Source of the DNA: Calditrichota bacterium | Lineage (GTDB): Bacteria; Calditrichota; Calditrichia; RBG-13-44-9 | Length of the DNA: 29,581 nucleotides | Direction of reading: 5' to 3' | Assembly (NCBI GenBank): GCA_024276455.1 | Contig: JAJRXE010000340.1 | Location: 1-29,581, forward strand | Shown: positions 1-7,282 of the stretch, one piece after another | Layout of the letters: every line of letters starts with the position of its first letter | Numbering within the stretch: position 1 is the first letter of the stretch | Translations under genes and position numbers: made by a program | The notes under the pieces: generated by a model | Told to the model about the DNA's origin: nothing | What the model saw: the letters and a program-made list of their open reading frames with translations, nothing else | The model's database searches: none

Positions 1-1853
1 GTTTTGTACACGGGCACCCGGTCCATGACGTACTCCGCTTTCAGGTAATCCCGGTAAAAGGCCTGGTCGCTGCTGGAGCCTTTGGCCACCAGGTCGTAAC
101 CGATTTCCGAGCCAGAGACAAAGAGGTTGCCGCCCTGTTCCAGATATTCGGCCACCTTGCTCTGTTCCACCGCGCTGAAGCTCTCGTCGGCGGTACCTTC
201 TTCTCCGGAAATCCACAGCACCGCTTGGTAGTCGCCGAGCCGAATGTTGCCGTCCTCAATGGCCTCGTTGGCGCAGGAATTGAACGAGTAGCCCAGTTTG
301 AACAGCGAGGGCGCGAAACGCTTTACGAAATCAAAGGTGTTCACCGTACCACTGGTGCGGTCGAAACCGTTCACGATCAGCACGTTGGCCACCCCGGTGG
401 TGGGCCTTACCGCTAGCACTTCAGTGGGATTGCTTTCTCCGTTGCCGTTCACCGCCGTTACTTTGAAATAATACACCCGGTCGCGGTTTAGCCCCTTGAT
501 TACCATGGTGGAGCTGGGGTACTCGGTTCCGTTGTCGAACATGGTGCCGTCGCTGCTGCGGTACACCCGGTAGGCGGTGGCTCCGGCAGCCGGATTAACC
601 TCGATTTTCACATCGCCGTTACCGATATTGGTAATGCGAAAGTGGGTGGGTTTCAGCGGCGGAGCGGTGGAACCGAAAGCGTTGGAAATGGCCGCCTGGA
701 GTTCCTGGCGGGTACCGTCGTAGCTCAGTGCCCAGATGGCAATGCCTTTTAAATCACGGTCGTTTACCAGGTCAAATTTCAGGGAAAGACTCAGACTGTC
801 GTCGTACCATCCCTGGTGCCACTGTCCGTCGTTGTATTTGTACCAGGGGGTCTGCGATTCGGCATCCCAGAGCCGTCCGTACTGCTGGGCTTTGGAATAA
901 GCGGTGCTGTAGAAAACCGATGTGGCTCTCCCGGTGGTGCTGGAAGGAACTTTGTCATCCACAGTGGGCCATTCCAGTCCGTAAAAGGGAACGCTTAGAA
1001 TCAATTTGCTGTTGTTGCTGAAGGTCTTGGTCAGATAATCGTCCACCGTCCAGGTCACGCAATAGGTTCCCCAGGTGCTGCCGCCGGTTAGCGGCGCCAC
1101 CGGTCCGGCTGTGGGACTGCTGCTCCAGTGGTAATCGTACCCCTGCATGATTAATCCGTCGGTTACAGTGGCCAGATTCAGGTAATCGAAGGCGTTGCTC
1201 CAGTCCACCGCCGGAGTGAAAATGGTGACGTAGGAACCGGGTATCTCGCTGTGAAAAGCATCGGTCAGCTCGGTCATGAAGGTCGTTAAGTTGCTCCGCT
1301 GGGTGCCCGAAACGCCCTCAAAGTCGATGGTCACTCCGTCTGCCCCGGCATTTTTCACCTGGGTAACCAGGTTACTGATTAAGCGGGAGCGGTTGGTGGG
1401 ACTGCTCAATAAGGTGGAGATTTTGTCCCGGTCGAAAAGAATCACCGTCAGCACCACCCGTACTCCATTGGCATGAGCCATGTCAATCAATCCGGAAGCC
1501 GGCCAGTGGTGCAGGTTAACCAGATTCCCGTTCTCGTCAATGTCCACCCCAAAGTAAGCAATGGTGGTGAGCAAATTGTAATTCAATGCCGGGTAACTGT
1601 TGTACACCCAGTAAGGCAGGTAACCGAATACTTCCCGGCTGGGTTTGGCGGCTTTGGGAACCAGAGCCCGCGGTTTCCCCAGAAAGGGTGGAACCTCGCT
1701 GGGAATTTCCACATTGCGGTAGGCTTCCCATTCCGCCTGGTGAATACTTTTGGATTCTTTCATGGCAGTTAATTGCCGGGCGGTGTCCTGCGTCCAGCCC
1801 ACTTGAATCATCAGGGTCAACATCAGTACGAAAAGAGTGAAAAACTTGAACAT
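1..1853 (-). CDS. Secreted GH18 glycosidase with FnIII and glutaminase-like C-terminal domain (3' end outside window)
   Basis: The first 617 codons are visible and the gene runs off the left edge. The start is the ATG at 1853, preceded by the ribosome site GGAAGG about 10 bases upstream. Residues 1-21 form a signal peptide (MFKFFTLFVLMLTLMIQVGW). Residues about 74-400 are a glycoside hydrolase 18 barrel opening with FGYLPYW. The catalytic strand is DGVTIDFEG (172-180): the acid/base Glu179 and Asp177 are kept, while the usual first inner Asp of DxxDxDxE is Thr175, as in the YaaH/spore-cortex-type branch. A fibronectin III domain follows (about 402-490), then a Rossmann-like, glutaminase-fold module (from about 495: NVLIVNGFDR, YQAVLWISGEEG, GGNLFVSGSEIG). 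It probably cleaves beta-1,4-linked GlcNAc polymers such as chitin or peptidoglycan glycan outside the cytoplasmic membrane; the substrate is inferred. It is the third gene of an operon with the peptidase and propeller genes. Confidence 0.88.
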   Translation of the reverse strand, partial: MFKFFTLFVLMLTLMIQVGWTQDTARQLTAMKESKSIHQAEWEAYRNVEIPSEVPPFLGKPRALVPKAAKPSREVFGYLPYWVYNSYPALNYNLLTTIAYFGVDIDENGNLVNLHHWPASGLIDMAHANGVRVVLTVILFDRDKISTLLSSPTNRSRLISNLVTQVKNAGADGVTIDFEGVSGTQRSNLTTFMTELTDAFHSEIPGSYVTIFTPAVDWSNAFDYLNLATVTDGLIMQGYDYHWSSSPTAGPVAPLTGGSTWGTYCVTWTVDDYLTKTFSNNSKLILSVPFYGLEWPTVDDKVPSSTTGRATSVFYSTAYSKAQQYGRLWDAESQTPWYKYNDGQWHQGWYDDSLSLSLKFDLVNDRDLKGIAIWALSYDGTRQELQAAISNAFGSTAPPLKPTHFRITNIGNGDVKIEVNPAAGATAYRVYRSSDGTMFDNGTEYPSSTMVIKGLNRDRVYYFKVTAVNGNGESNPTEVLAVRPTTGVANVLIVNGFDRTSGTVNTFDFVKRFAPSLFKLGYSFNSCANEAIEDGNIRLGDYQAVLWISGEEGTADESFSAVEQSKVAEYLEQGGNLFVSGSEIGYDLVAKGSSSDQAFYRDYLKAEYVMDRVPVYK

Positions 1854-2018
1854 CACAACCGATCCTTCCGTTTTGGGTTTGTTTTCTCCAATCCCCGTTT
1901 CACCGGCAGGTGCTTTCAGCGCTGGGCCGTTACTGGGAAACCGCCGGGGATGTCCGGGGGAAATTGCGGGGAGTTGCCAGATAAACTCCTTTTTAGAAAT
2001 CCTCCTTCCCTTCCGGGT

Positions 2019-4274
2019 CTATTTAAGCAAAACAATTTTTTGAGCTTTGCGGTACCATTGACCGGATTGTTCCGCCCGGGCGCTCAGTCGGATTACGTAA
2101 ACGCCGCTCGGAACGTTCACCCCGGCGTCGTTGCGTCCATCCCAGGTAGTCTGGTGTTTACCGGCTGGCTGGTGCCCACGGATCAGAGTGCGAACTTTTT
2201 GTCCCAGGGAGTTGAAAATATCCACTTGAACCCTGGCCGCTTCCGGCAGATGGAATTCAATGGTGGTGCCGGGATTAAAGGGATTCGGGTAAGCGGGTAG
2301 CAGGGCAAAGTCTTTGACCAGAGCGTTCGCAGGTTCCGAACCGTGTTCAATGGGCGTTGCGTCGAAGAAGAAATTGAGCACCCGATTCATCAGCTCGTTG
2401 CGGACTTGCTCATCGGCGATGGTTTCGAAGGGAAACGCCAGGTAAACCAGCTTGCCATGGTTGGTACCGGCGCCGAATGTTCCCGCGTACTGCACCCCGG
2501 CAAAGTTGGTGTCGTCGTATTTAAAACAGATTACCGTGCCGGTGCCGTAAGGCTGAATGACGTCGCAGGAGTCCACCGGGTAAGCGGCTGCTCCGTAGCT
2601 CAGATTCAGTCCATCGAAAATGGAACCGCTCATCCCGATGAGGCTGGTACCGCCCGGGTCGTTACCCAGGTAGTCGGCTTTCAAGTACTCGTGCAAAAAT
2701 TGTTCGTCCGCGGCACTGGCGGTACCGGCGCCATCCGGATCCAATACCCAGGCAATGTGAGAACCGGAAATCAGCAACCGACCGCCATTCTCCAGAAACT
2801 GCTTAATCAACGCCTGCTCGGTGGAATCGAAAGTTCCTTCTCTGGTAGATTCGTCCCCCACGAACCAGAACACCACGTCGTAGTCGTTCAGGTTCACAGC
2901 ACCGTCGCGAATACTTCGGTCCGGTGCGGAGTCGAATCCGAAATGGTTGGCCGTGATGGCCTGTCCGTAGGTGAACACAAAGGGGTGGCTCGGTCGGGTC
3001 CAGCCCCCGTCGCGGCGGTGAAATCCGTTTACCAGCAGAAGTTTCTGCTCGAAGGCGGCACCGCTGGTTAACCCGTACACGTCGGATTCTTCGCTCTCGT
3101 TCTTCAGGGGCGAATTGTCCACCGCTGTGAGGCGGAAGTACACGTCCCGATTCAGAGCCTGTTTCAGCACCGTGTCAGTGACGGAAGGCGTCAGGTAAGT
3201 TTCGTCCTTGAAGAGCGACCAGCTGACATTGTCGAAGCTGAAGAACAGCCGGTAACCCAGCAAATCCGCCTCACTGTTCGGAAACCAGCTCAGCTGCATG
3301 GTGGTGTCGGTGCCCGCCAGAATTTTGAATTCCGGTTTTGCTGGCGGAGTCGTGTCCACTTCCTTCACGGTGACCCGTACGTAAGCGGTGTCGGTGTTGT
3401 AGCGGGTGTCTTCGGTAAAGACCATCACCACGTAATCTCCGTGGGGAAGGGTGGTGGTGTCCCAGTAATTGTCCCGCCAGATGTCGTTGGTAACCTGGTA
3501 GGTGTGGCTGGTGGTGCTGGACATCATTTTGAAATACACGATGTCCACATAGGAGTTGCTCGGTTTGGTGTCGAATTGGAAACGCAGCCCCCCGTTGGGC
3601 GGTTCGTACACCACGGTGCTGGTATCGGCGCTGAGGATTTTGTACCCGATTTTGTAGGTGCCGTTGTTCAGGGCGGCTGTGGTGGAACCCGGCGGGCCGT
3701 TTTGCTCGTCCACCTTCGCAATGATATCCACATAACCGCTCACTTCGTTGCCCAAAAATTCGTTGGTGGTGTTGTTCTGGTAAAATTTTACAAAGCGAAT
3801 GATGGGCGCCCAGTCGTCCACTAACGGCGTCAGTCCGCTGTTGGGCAGCATGGCATTCTTCTCGCTTCCCACGTAGCCGTAAGTAAAGTGGACGTGTCCC
3901 AATCCGCTTTTGATGGTGCCCAGCACGGTTTGCAGCGCGGTTACCGGAGAACCGATCGAAAGGGCCGGATTGGGATCGATGTGGACGTAGGCAATATCGT
4001 TCACCCGTACCCAGTCGCTGCCCATGGCGGTCACCTGGCCGTTTTTCACCGGGTAAACCGGCGAGCCGTCCGCATTGGGAATATCTGTACCGTTATGAAA
4101 GTGAGCCGGGTTGGTGGTGCTGCGGTATTCACAGAAATTACCGGTGATTAGATGGCTGCTGTGGAACGGTTGCATCGGCCAGGGGAATTGTTCCTGAGCG
4201 CTGGCGAACAGGGCCCAGATTAACACTAAAGAAAGAATGAGGTGAGTCAATGAGAATCTTTTTGCAGCTTTCAT
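2019..4274 (-). CDS. Secreted M23-type zinc metallopeptidase with FnIII, glutaminase-like and C-terminal sorting domains
   Basis: A 751-residue exported protein with a signal peptide at 1-26 (ending ALFASAQ). Residues about 45-135 are a LytM/M23 peptidase domain with its metal and catalytic residues visible: HNGTD (His60, Asp64), YVHID (His98) and GHVHF (His127, His129). Residues about 155-305 form a beta-rich linker domain. A fibronectin III domain (about 310-405) is followed by a glutaminase-fold module (about 412-640: KLLLVNGFHR, YDVVFWFVGDES, GGRLLISGSHIA). The end (about 655-751) is a FlgD/Ig-like C-terminal domain containing AYPNPFNPGTTIEF and GVYVIRL, the form used for outer-membrane sorting or anchoring in FCB-group bacteria. 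It likely cuts peptidoglycan peptides or another Gly-rich substrate at the cell surface. Its ATG overlaps the stop of the upstream propeller gene (ATGA), indicating translational coupling. It shares its FnIII plus glutaminase-like module with the downstream GH18 gene. Confidence 0.9.
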   Translation of the reverse strand: MKAAKRFSLTHLILSLVLIWALFASAQEQFPWPMQPFHSSHLITGNFCEYRSTTNPAHFHNGTDIPNADGSPVYPVKNGQVTAMGSDWVRVNDIAYVHIDPNPALSIGSPVTALQTVLGTIKSGLGHVHFTYGYVGSEKNAMLPNSGLTPLVDDWAPIIRFVKFYQNNTTNEFLGNEVSGYVDIIAKVDEQNGPPGSTTAALNNGTYKIGYKILSADTSTVVYEPPNGGLRFQFDTKPSNSYVDIVYFKMMSSTTSHTYQVTNDIWRDNYWDTTTLPHGDYVVMVFTEDTRYNTDTAYVRVTVKEVDTTPPAKPEFKILAGTDTTMQLSWFPNSEADLLGYRLFFSFDNVSWSLFKDETYLTPSVTDTVLKQALNRDVYFRLTAVDNSPLKNESEESDVYGLTSGAAFEQKLLLVNGFHRRDGGWTRPSHPFVFTYGQAITANHFGFDSAPDRSIRDGAVNLNDYDVVFWFVGDESTREGTFDSTEQALIKQFLENGGRLLISGSHIAWVLDPDGAGTASAADEQFLHEYLKADYLGNDPGGTSLIGMSGSIFDGLNLSYGAAAYPVDSCDVIQPYGTGTVICFKYDDTNFAGVQYAGTFGAGTNHGKLVYLAFPFETIADEQVRNELMNRVLNFFFDATPIEHGSEPANALVKDFALLPAYPNPFNPGTTIEFHLPEAARVQVDIFNSLGQKVRTLIRGHQPAGKHQTTWDGRNDAGVNVPSGVYVIRLSARAEQSGQWYRKAQKIVLLK

Positions 4275-5482
4275 TTTACCCTGTAAATTTGATATCCTTG
4301 TTCAAAGCCAATTAAAATTTCCTTTGCATTTTCCCGAATTTGAAGAGCCGGGGTTCGGAAGGTTTGTGCTTCCATTTTGATTTCGCTGAGCCGCCGCCCC
4401 TGTTGGTCTAAAATCTGGACGATCGGTTGACTAAACACAAAGGCGTTGGTTCGAAATTCGCTGCGGGCAAGCAGTAACACCGCGCGCTGCCCGTCCTGGC
4501 TGAGTTGGGCCTCCGCAATCAGCTTCTCCTGCCCGGCAACGGTGTACCGGTAGGAGACGGTTTTATTTTGCAGATCGACGACCCGGGCCTCGCGGTTATT
4601 GAACAGCAGCACCGCCCGGCCGTCCGGGGAGAAGCGCGCTTGCTTGAACAGCAGGTCGGTGCGAAAAATTTGCTCCCCGGCGCGATTGAATAGCAAAGCC
4701 TGTCCGTTGATTTGTTGCCCGGAAAGGGTGTAGCAGGCCGCTACCACGGTGTTTCCGTCCGGAGAAATGGCAGCGCTGTGTACCACGTAATTGTCCAGCG
4801 GTTTTTGCAGAAGCAGAGTGCCGTCCGATTTGAAAAGGAACAGGCTGGTCTCGTTAGAAGCCCCCGCGGGCTGGACTCCTCGCTTACTGGCCACTACCGC
4901 CACAGTGGAACCGTCTGCCGAAAGGTCGAGCAGCAGAGTGCGTTCCAGATCGTATTCAACCTCCGGAAAAAGGGCAACTTTTCGTAGCAGCTCCCCGCGG
5001 TGGTTGTAAAATTCCATTTCTCCGTTGGTGACCTGCCCCAACACCACCGCACCGTCGCGGTCGGAAAGGGCGACCACCGGGTAGGGGTCATCGTAATGCA
5101 GCGAGCGTTCCAGGGTGAACAGCTTTTCCTGCAAAGCGGAATACACCTCTATTTGCAGCCGCTTCGGTTTCCTGGGATTATTCGAGACCGTCTTCAGACT
5201 TAGAATTCCGAAAAAGCGATTCCCCCGGGAATGGATTGTAGCCAGGTACCGGGAATCGATTTTTACTTTCCGGGGGGCCGTTTCTTTCCACCAGACAATC
5301 TGTCCCTTTTCAATACCAATCGGTGCTTCCGGACTGAAAACCCAGGCCTGGAGCGGCGTCGCTGTGCTGTGGTGCGTTTCCAGCACATAAGATTCGGCCT
5401 CGGGCTGTTTCGGTTCGTTTAACGATTGGGAAAACAAAATTCCGGAGTAAATGAAGAACGTAAGCAAAAAAAGATGTTTCAT
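4271..5482 (-). CDS. Secreted beta-propeller (WD40/PD40-like) protein
   Basis: A 403-residue protein with an N-terminal signal peptide (cleavage predicted near ILFS-QS, residue 18) and no lipobox cysteine. The body is all-beta with repeated blades of the SPDG type: LSADGSTVAVVA, ISPDGNTVVAAC, FSPDGRAVLLFN and LSQDGQRAVLLL, typical of WD40-like beta-propellers. No catalytic motif is recognised. It is the first gene of a three-gene minus-strand operon and ends in a 4-base ATGA overlap with the M23 peptidase gene, so the two products are probably made in fixed ratio. It may act as a binding or scaffold subunit for the hydrolases, but that is inference. The start is supported by AAGGATAGGA upstream of the ATG. 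Confidence 0.85.
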   Translation of the reverse strand: MKHLFLLTFFIYSGILFSQSLNEPKQPEAESYVLETHHSTATPLQAWVFSPEAPIGIEKGQIVWWKETAPRKVKIDSRYLATIHSRGNRFFGILSLKTVSNNPRKPKRLQIEVYSALQEKLFTLERSLHYDDPYPVVALSDRDGAVVLGQVTNGEMEFYNHRGELLRKVALFPEVEYDLERTLLLDLSADGSTVAVVASKRGVQPAGASNETSLFLFKSDGTLLLQKPLDNYVVHSAAISPDGNTVVAACYTLSGQQINGQALLFNRAGEQIFRTDLLFKQARFSPDGRAVLLFNNREARVVDLQNKTVSYRYTVAGQEKLIAEAQLSQDGQRAVLLLARSEFRTNAFVFSQPIVQILDQQGRRLSEIKMEAQTFRTPALQIRENAKEILIGFEQGYQIYRVK

Positions 5483-5558
5483 AAAGCGTCCTATCCTTTA
5501 AAATGAACCGATTCCTTCTGGTTGTTTTTTCTGAATATCCTTGTTTTCCATGATTAAA

Positions 5559-5587
5559 AATGTATTAAAATTATTGTTGTGGCACAA
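5559..5587 (-). promoter_or_regulatory. Candidate sigma-70-type promoter for the propeller/peptidase/GH18 operon
   Basis: On the minus strand TTGTGC (5587-5582) and TACATT (5564-5559) are separated by exactly 17 bases. The -10 hexamer matches consensus at four of six positions, so this is only a candidate. The -35 hexamer is embedded in the perfect dyad GTTGTG-G-CACAAC (5576-5588). It would give a leader of roughly 70 bases before the ATG at 5482. Confidence 0.35.
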
Positions 5588-5588
5588 C
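5576..5588. repeat. 13-base inverted repeat overlapping the candidate -35 element
   Basis: GTTGTG-G-CACAAC is a perfect 6+1+6 dyad lying in the spacer between the HicB/HicA-like terminator and the propeller gene. Its position across the putative -35 box is where a repressor operator would sit. The function is inferred from position only. Confidence 0.4.
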
Positions 5589-5692
5589 CTTTAAAACAAA
5601 ATTGCCCCCGGTAGAATAATGGTTGCCCGGGAATTTTGGGCCTGGAATATGGCTTTGCAAATCGGTACGAGCTTCTTTCTGCCGGGGGGAGT

Positions 5693-5726
5693 AAAAAAAT
5701 CGGTACAGGAGGTCCTGCACCGATTT
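5693..5726 (-). terminator. Intrinsic terminator of the HicB/HicA-like operon
   Basis: Arms AAATCGGT-A-CAGGA and TCCTG-C-ACCGATTT enclose a two-base GG. The stem is 13 pairs with one A-C mismatch, so the loop probably opens slightly. On the minus strand it is followed by a run of seven T (5699-5693 read in reverse). It lies 24 bases past the stop of the HicA-like gene. Confidence 0.8.
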
Positions 5727-5750
5727 GAAACATTGGGAAGAAGACAGCGA

Positions 5751-5969
5751 TTATTTCGCAAGAAAGTAGCCAATTGGAATTTCTAGATCGTGGGCGTATT
5801 TTTTTACCAGCTCTACCGAAATTTTTTCATCGTTGGGCAGGGAAATCCGTTGAAAAGGAAAGTTGCAATTGCGAAAAATTAGCACCCCGTTTCCTTCTTC
5901 ATCTACCTCATAGTCCAGGCGTTTTAGTTTGTTAATAAGGTGTTCGCGAGAAATCGCCTGCACCAACAT
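5751..5969 (-). CDS. HicA-like small protein (putative toxin partner, catalytic His not evident)
   Basis: About 72 residues when started at the ATG at 5969. An upstream in-frame ATG at 6026 would add 19 residues overlapping the HicB-like gene by 35 bases. Neither start has a clear ribosome site; 5969 is preferred because the product then starts like HicA proteins, just before REHLINKLKRLDYEV. The pattern of an N-terminal helix, a GNGVLIF strand, RISLPNDEKI and a helix through VKKYAHDLEIP follows the small dsRBD-like fold of HicA mRNA-interferase toxins. The usual GSHxxF strand reads GNGVLIF, so the catalytic histidine is not seen. This could be a degenerate toxin, a non-toxic partner or an unrelated small protein. 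The terminator at 5693-5726 closes the unit. Confidence 0.55.
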   Translation of the reverse strand: MLVQAISREHLINKLKRLDYEVDEEGNGVLIFRNCNFPFQRISLPNDEKISVELVKKYAHDLEIPIGYFLAK

Positions 5970-5991
5970 CGAAGGTCTGCTTTTGGATGTT

Positions 5992-6174
5992 TCAGCCAAG
6001 CGGTATTTTCTCCCGATGTTTGACATAGCTGGTAATCATTAATTTTATGGCTTCCTGGATTCGTTGCCGGGCTTGTTCCCGGCTGTTCCCCTGGACGTGA
6101 CAACCCGGCAAATTCGGACAGCTGGCAAGGAAAAGATCGTTGCGCAACTTTACGATTTGAATTTCCAATTTCAT
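5992..6174 (-). CDS. HicB-family antitoxin-like protein
   Basis: A 60-residue protein with the compact HicB N-terminal fold: an opening beta strand (MKLEIQIVKL), the hallmark FLASCPNLPGCHVQGNS and a helix EQARQRIQEAIKLMI. In HicB antitoxins this partly degraded RNase-H-like fold binds and blocks the toxin. No C-terminal DNA-binding domain (ribbon-helix-helix or HTH) is present, so it resembles the short HicB class. The start has GGAG six bases upstream of the ATG. It precedes the HicA-like gene, the reverse of the commonest hicA-hicB order, and follows the universal stress gene by 46 bases with no terminator visible between them. Confidence 0.72.
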   Translation of the reverse strand: MKLEIQIVKLRNDLFLASCPNLPGCHVQGNSREQARQRIQEAIKLMITSYVKHREKIPLG

Positions 6175-6220
6175 CTTCGTCTCCGTCTCTGTTCTTTTAC
6201 GATTCGCCGGGACAGATGGT

Positions 6221-7123
6221 TCACGTTTCCGTTCGAGACAATTTTACGGTTAAAACCGGACAGGTGGCCCAGCGGACAACCTTTTCGGTCGTGCTGCCGA
6301 GTAATAAGTAATCCAGCCCCGTCAGGCCGTGGGTGGCGATGACGATGAGGTCGATGTCATGCTCTTTTACAAATTCCACAATTTCTTTGTGGGCTTTTCC
6401 TTCCCTCACATGGTAGTCAACCTTTAAGTGATCGGTGAGTTGATCCTGAAGGAATTCTTTCATATGTTGAATGACCCGCTCTTTCAGATTGGAATCGATT
6501 TCAAAAATCGATTCGATGCCAGCCGCGTAAATCGAGGGGTGAATCTCTTGTTCAATGACGTGGAGAAAGTCCAGGGAGGCGTTCGTTTTCTCGGCAAAGA
6601 AAATGGCGTAATCCGTGGCCGCTTTTGAATACGAAGAGAAATCGATGGGAACCAGAATGCGTTTCAGATTGAAATGTTTTACCGAGCGGTGTACTGTAAG
6701 TACCGGCACGGGCGCAAGGCGAACCACTTTTTCCGCAACGCTGCCCTGGAGAAAGTGTTTTAGCCCCGAGCGTCCGTGGGTTCCCATTACCACCAGGTCA
6801 ACGGGATGAGATTCCAGATATTCCAGAATGGAATCGGCTGCGGAAATCCCCCGTTCGATAACCGTTTGGGTTTTAATTCCTCGGCCCTGTGCCTGGGACT
6901 GGTTATCCTTCATCTGGGTGTTGATTTGTTGTTCCCGTTTTTTAATGTATTCTTCGAATTCCTGCACACGGGATTCTTCATCCACATCATCCTGAAAGAG
7001 CACCACGGCATGGAAGAGCGTAATTTCGGAATTAAATCTCTGCGCCAATTCCAGACCAAATTCCAGAGCTTTGTTGGAAAAATCGCTGAAATCGACCGGA
7101 ATGAGGATATGTTTGAATTCCAT
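6221..7123 (-). CDS. Universal stress protein, two tandem Usp domains
   Basis: A 300-residue cytoplasmic protein made of two UspA-type alpha/beta domains (about 1-145 and 150-300). The first begins FKHILIPVDFSDFSNKALEF and the second FNLKRILVPIDFSSYSKAA. The ATP-binding signature G-x2-G-x9-G-S/T is complete in domain 1 (GTHGRSGLKHFLQGS); in domain 2 (ATHGLTGLDYLLLGST) the first Gly is Ala. The start at 7123 is chosen over an ATG 51 bases upstream because AGAGGTGA lies directly before it. Such tandem proteins support survival under starvation, oxidative or respiratory stress. The gene sits between the OPT transporter terminator and the HicB-like gene and may be co-transcribed with the latter. 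Confidence 0.93.
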   Translation of the reverse strand: MEFKHILIPVDFSDFSNKALEFGLELAQRFNSEITLFHAVVLFQDDVDEESRVQEFEEYIKKREQQINTQMKDNQSQAQGRGIKTQTVIERGISAADSILEYLESHPVDLVVMGTHGRSGLKHFLQGSVAEKVVRLAPVPVLTVHRSVKHFNLKRILVPIDFSSYSKAATDYAIFFAEKTNASLDFLHVIEQEIHPSIYAAGIESIFEIDSNLKERVIQHMKEFLQDQLTDHLKVDYHVREGKAHKEIVEFVKEHDIDLIVIATHGLTGLDYLLLGSTTEKVVRWATCPVLTVKLSRTET

Positions 7124-7231
7124 TTGAATCACCTCTTTTTTGAAAAATTTAATAGTTTTTTTGTTTGCATTCAAATTTTTCCGAATACGATTACAGGGAA
7201 AATCTTACCGATGAAGAATTTGCTAGAGCGC

Positions 7232-7262
7232 AAAAAGCCCCCAGAAAATTTGGGGGCTTTTT
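7232..7262 (-). terminator. Intrinsic terminator of the OPT transporter gene (symmetrical)
   Basis: AAAAAGCCCCC and GGGGGCTTTTT form an 11-pair stem around a 9-base loop. On the minus strand it ends in a T run 21 bases past the transporter stop. Because A and T runs flank both sides it could work in either direction. Confidence 0.88.
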
Positions 7263-7282
7263 GTTTAATAATCGGGTTCGTT

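Noticed and set aside
1970..1994. Plus-strand hairpin GGAGTT/AACTCC followed by five T
   Set aside because: No plus-strand gene ends there; the flanking genes are both on the minus strand, so it has no transcript to terminate.
2343..3071. Long 242-codon plus-strand open frame opposite the M23 peptidase gene
   Set aside because: It is antisense to a gene with clear domain motifs, has no recognisable features, and reflects GC-rich codon use.
5591..5773. 60-codon minus-strand frame downstream of the HicA-like gene
   Set aside because: It spans the intrinsic terminator, overlaps the HicA-like end and has no ribosome site or family features.
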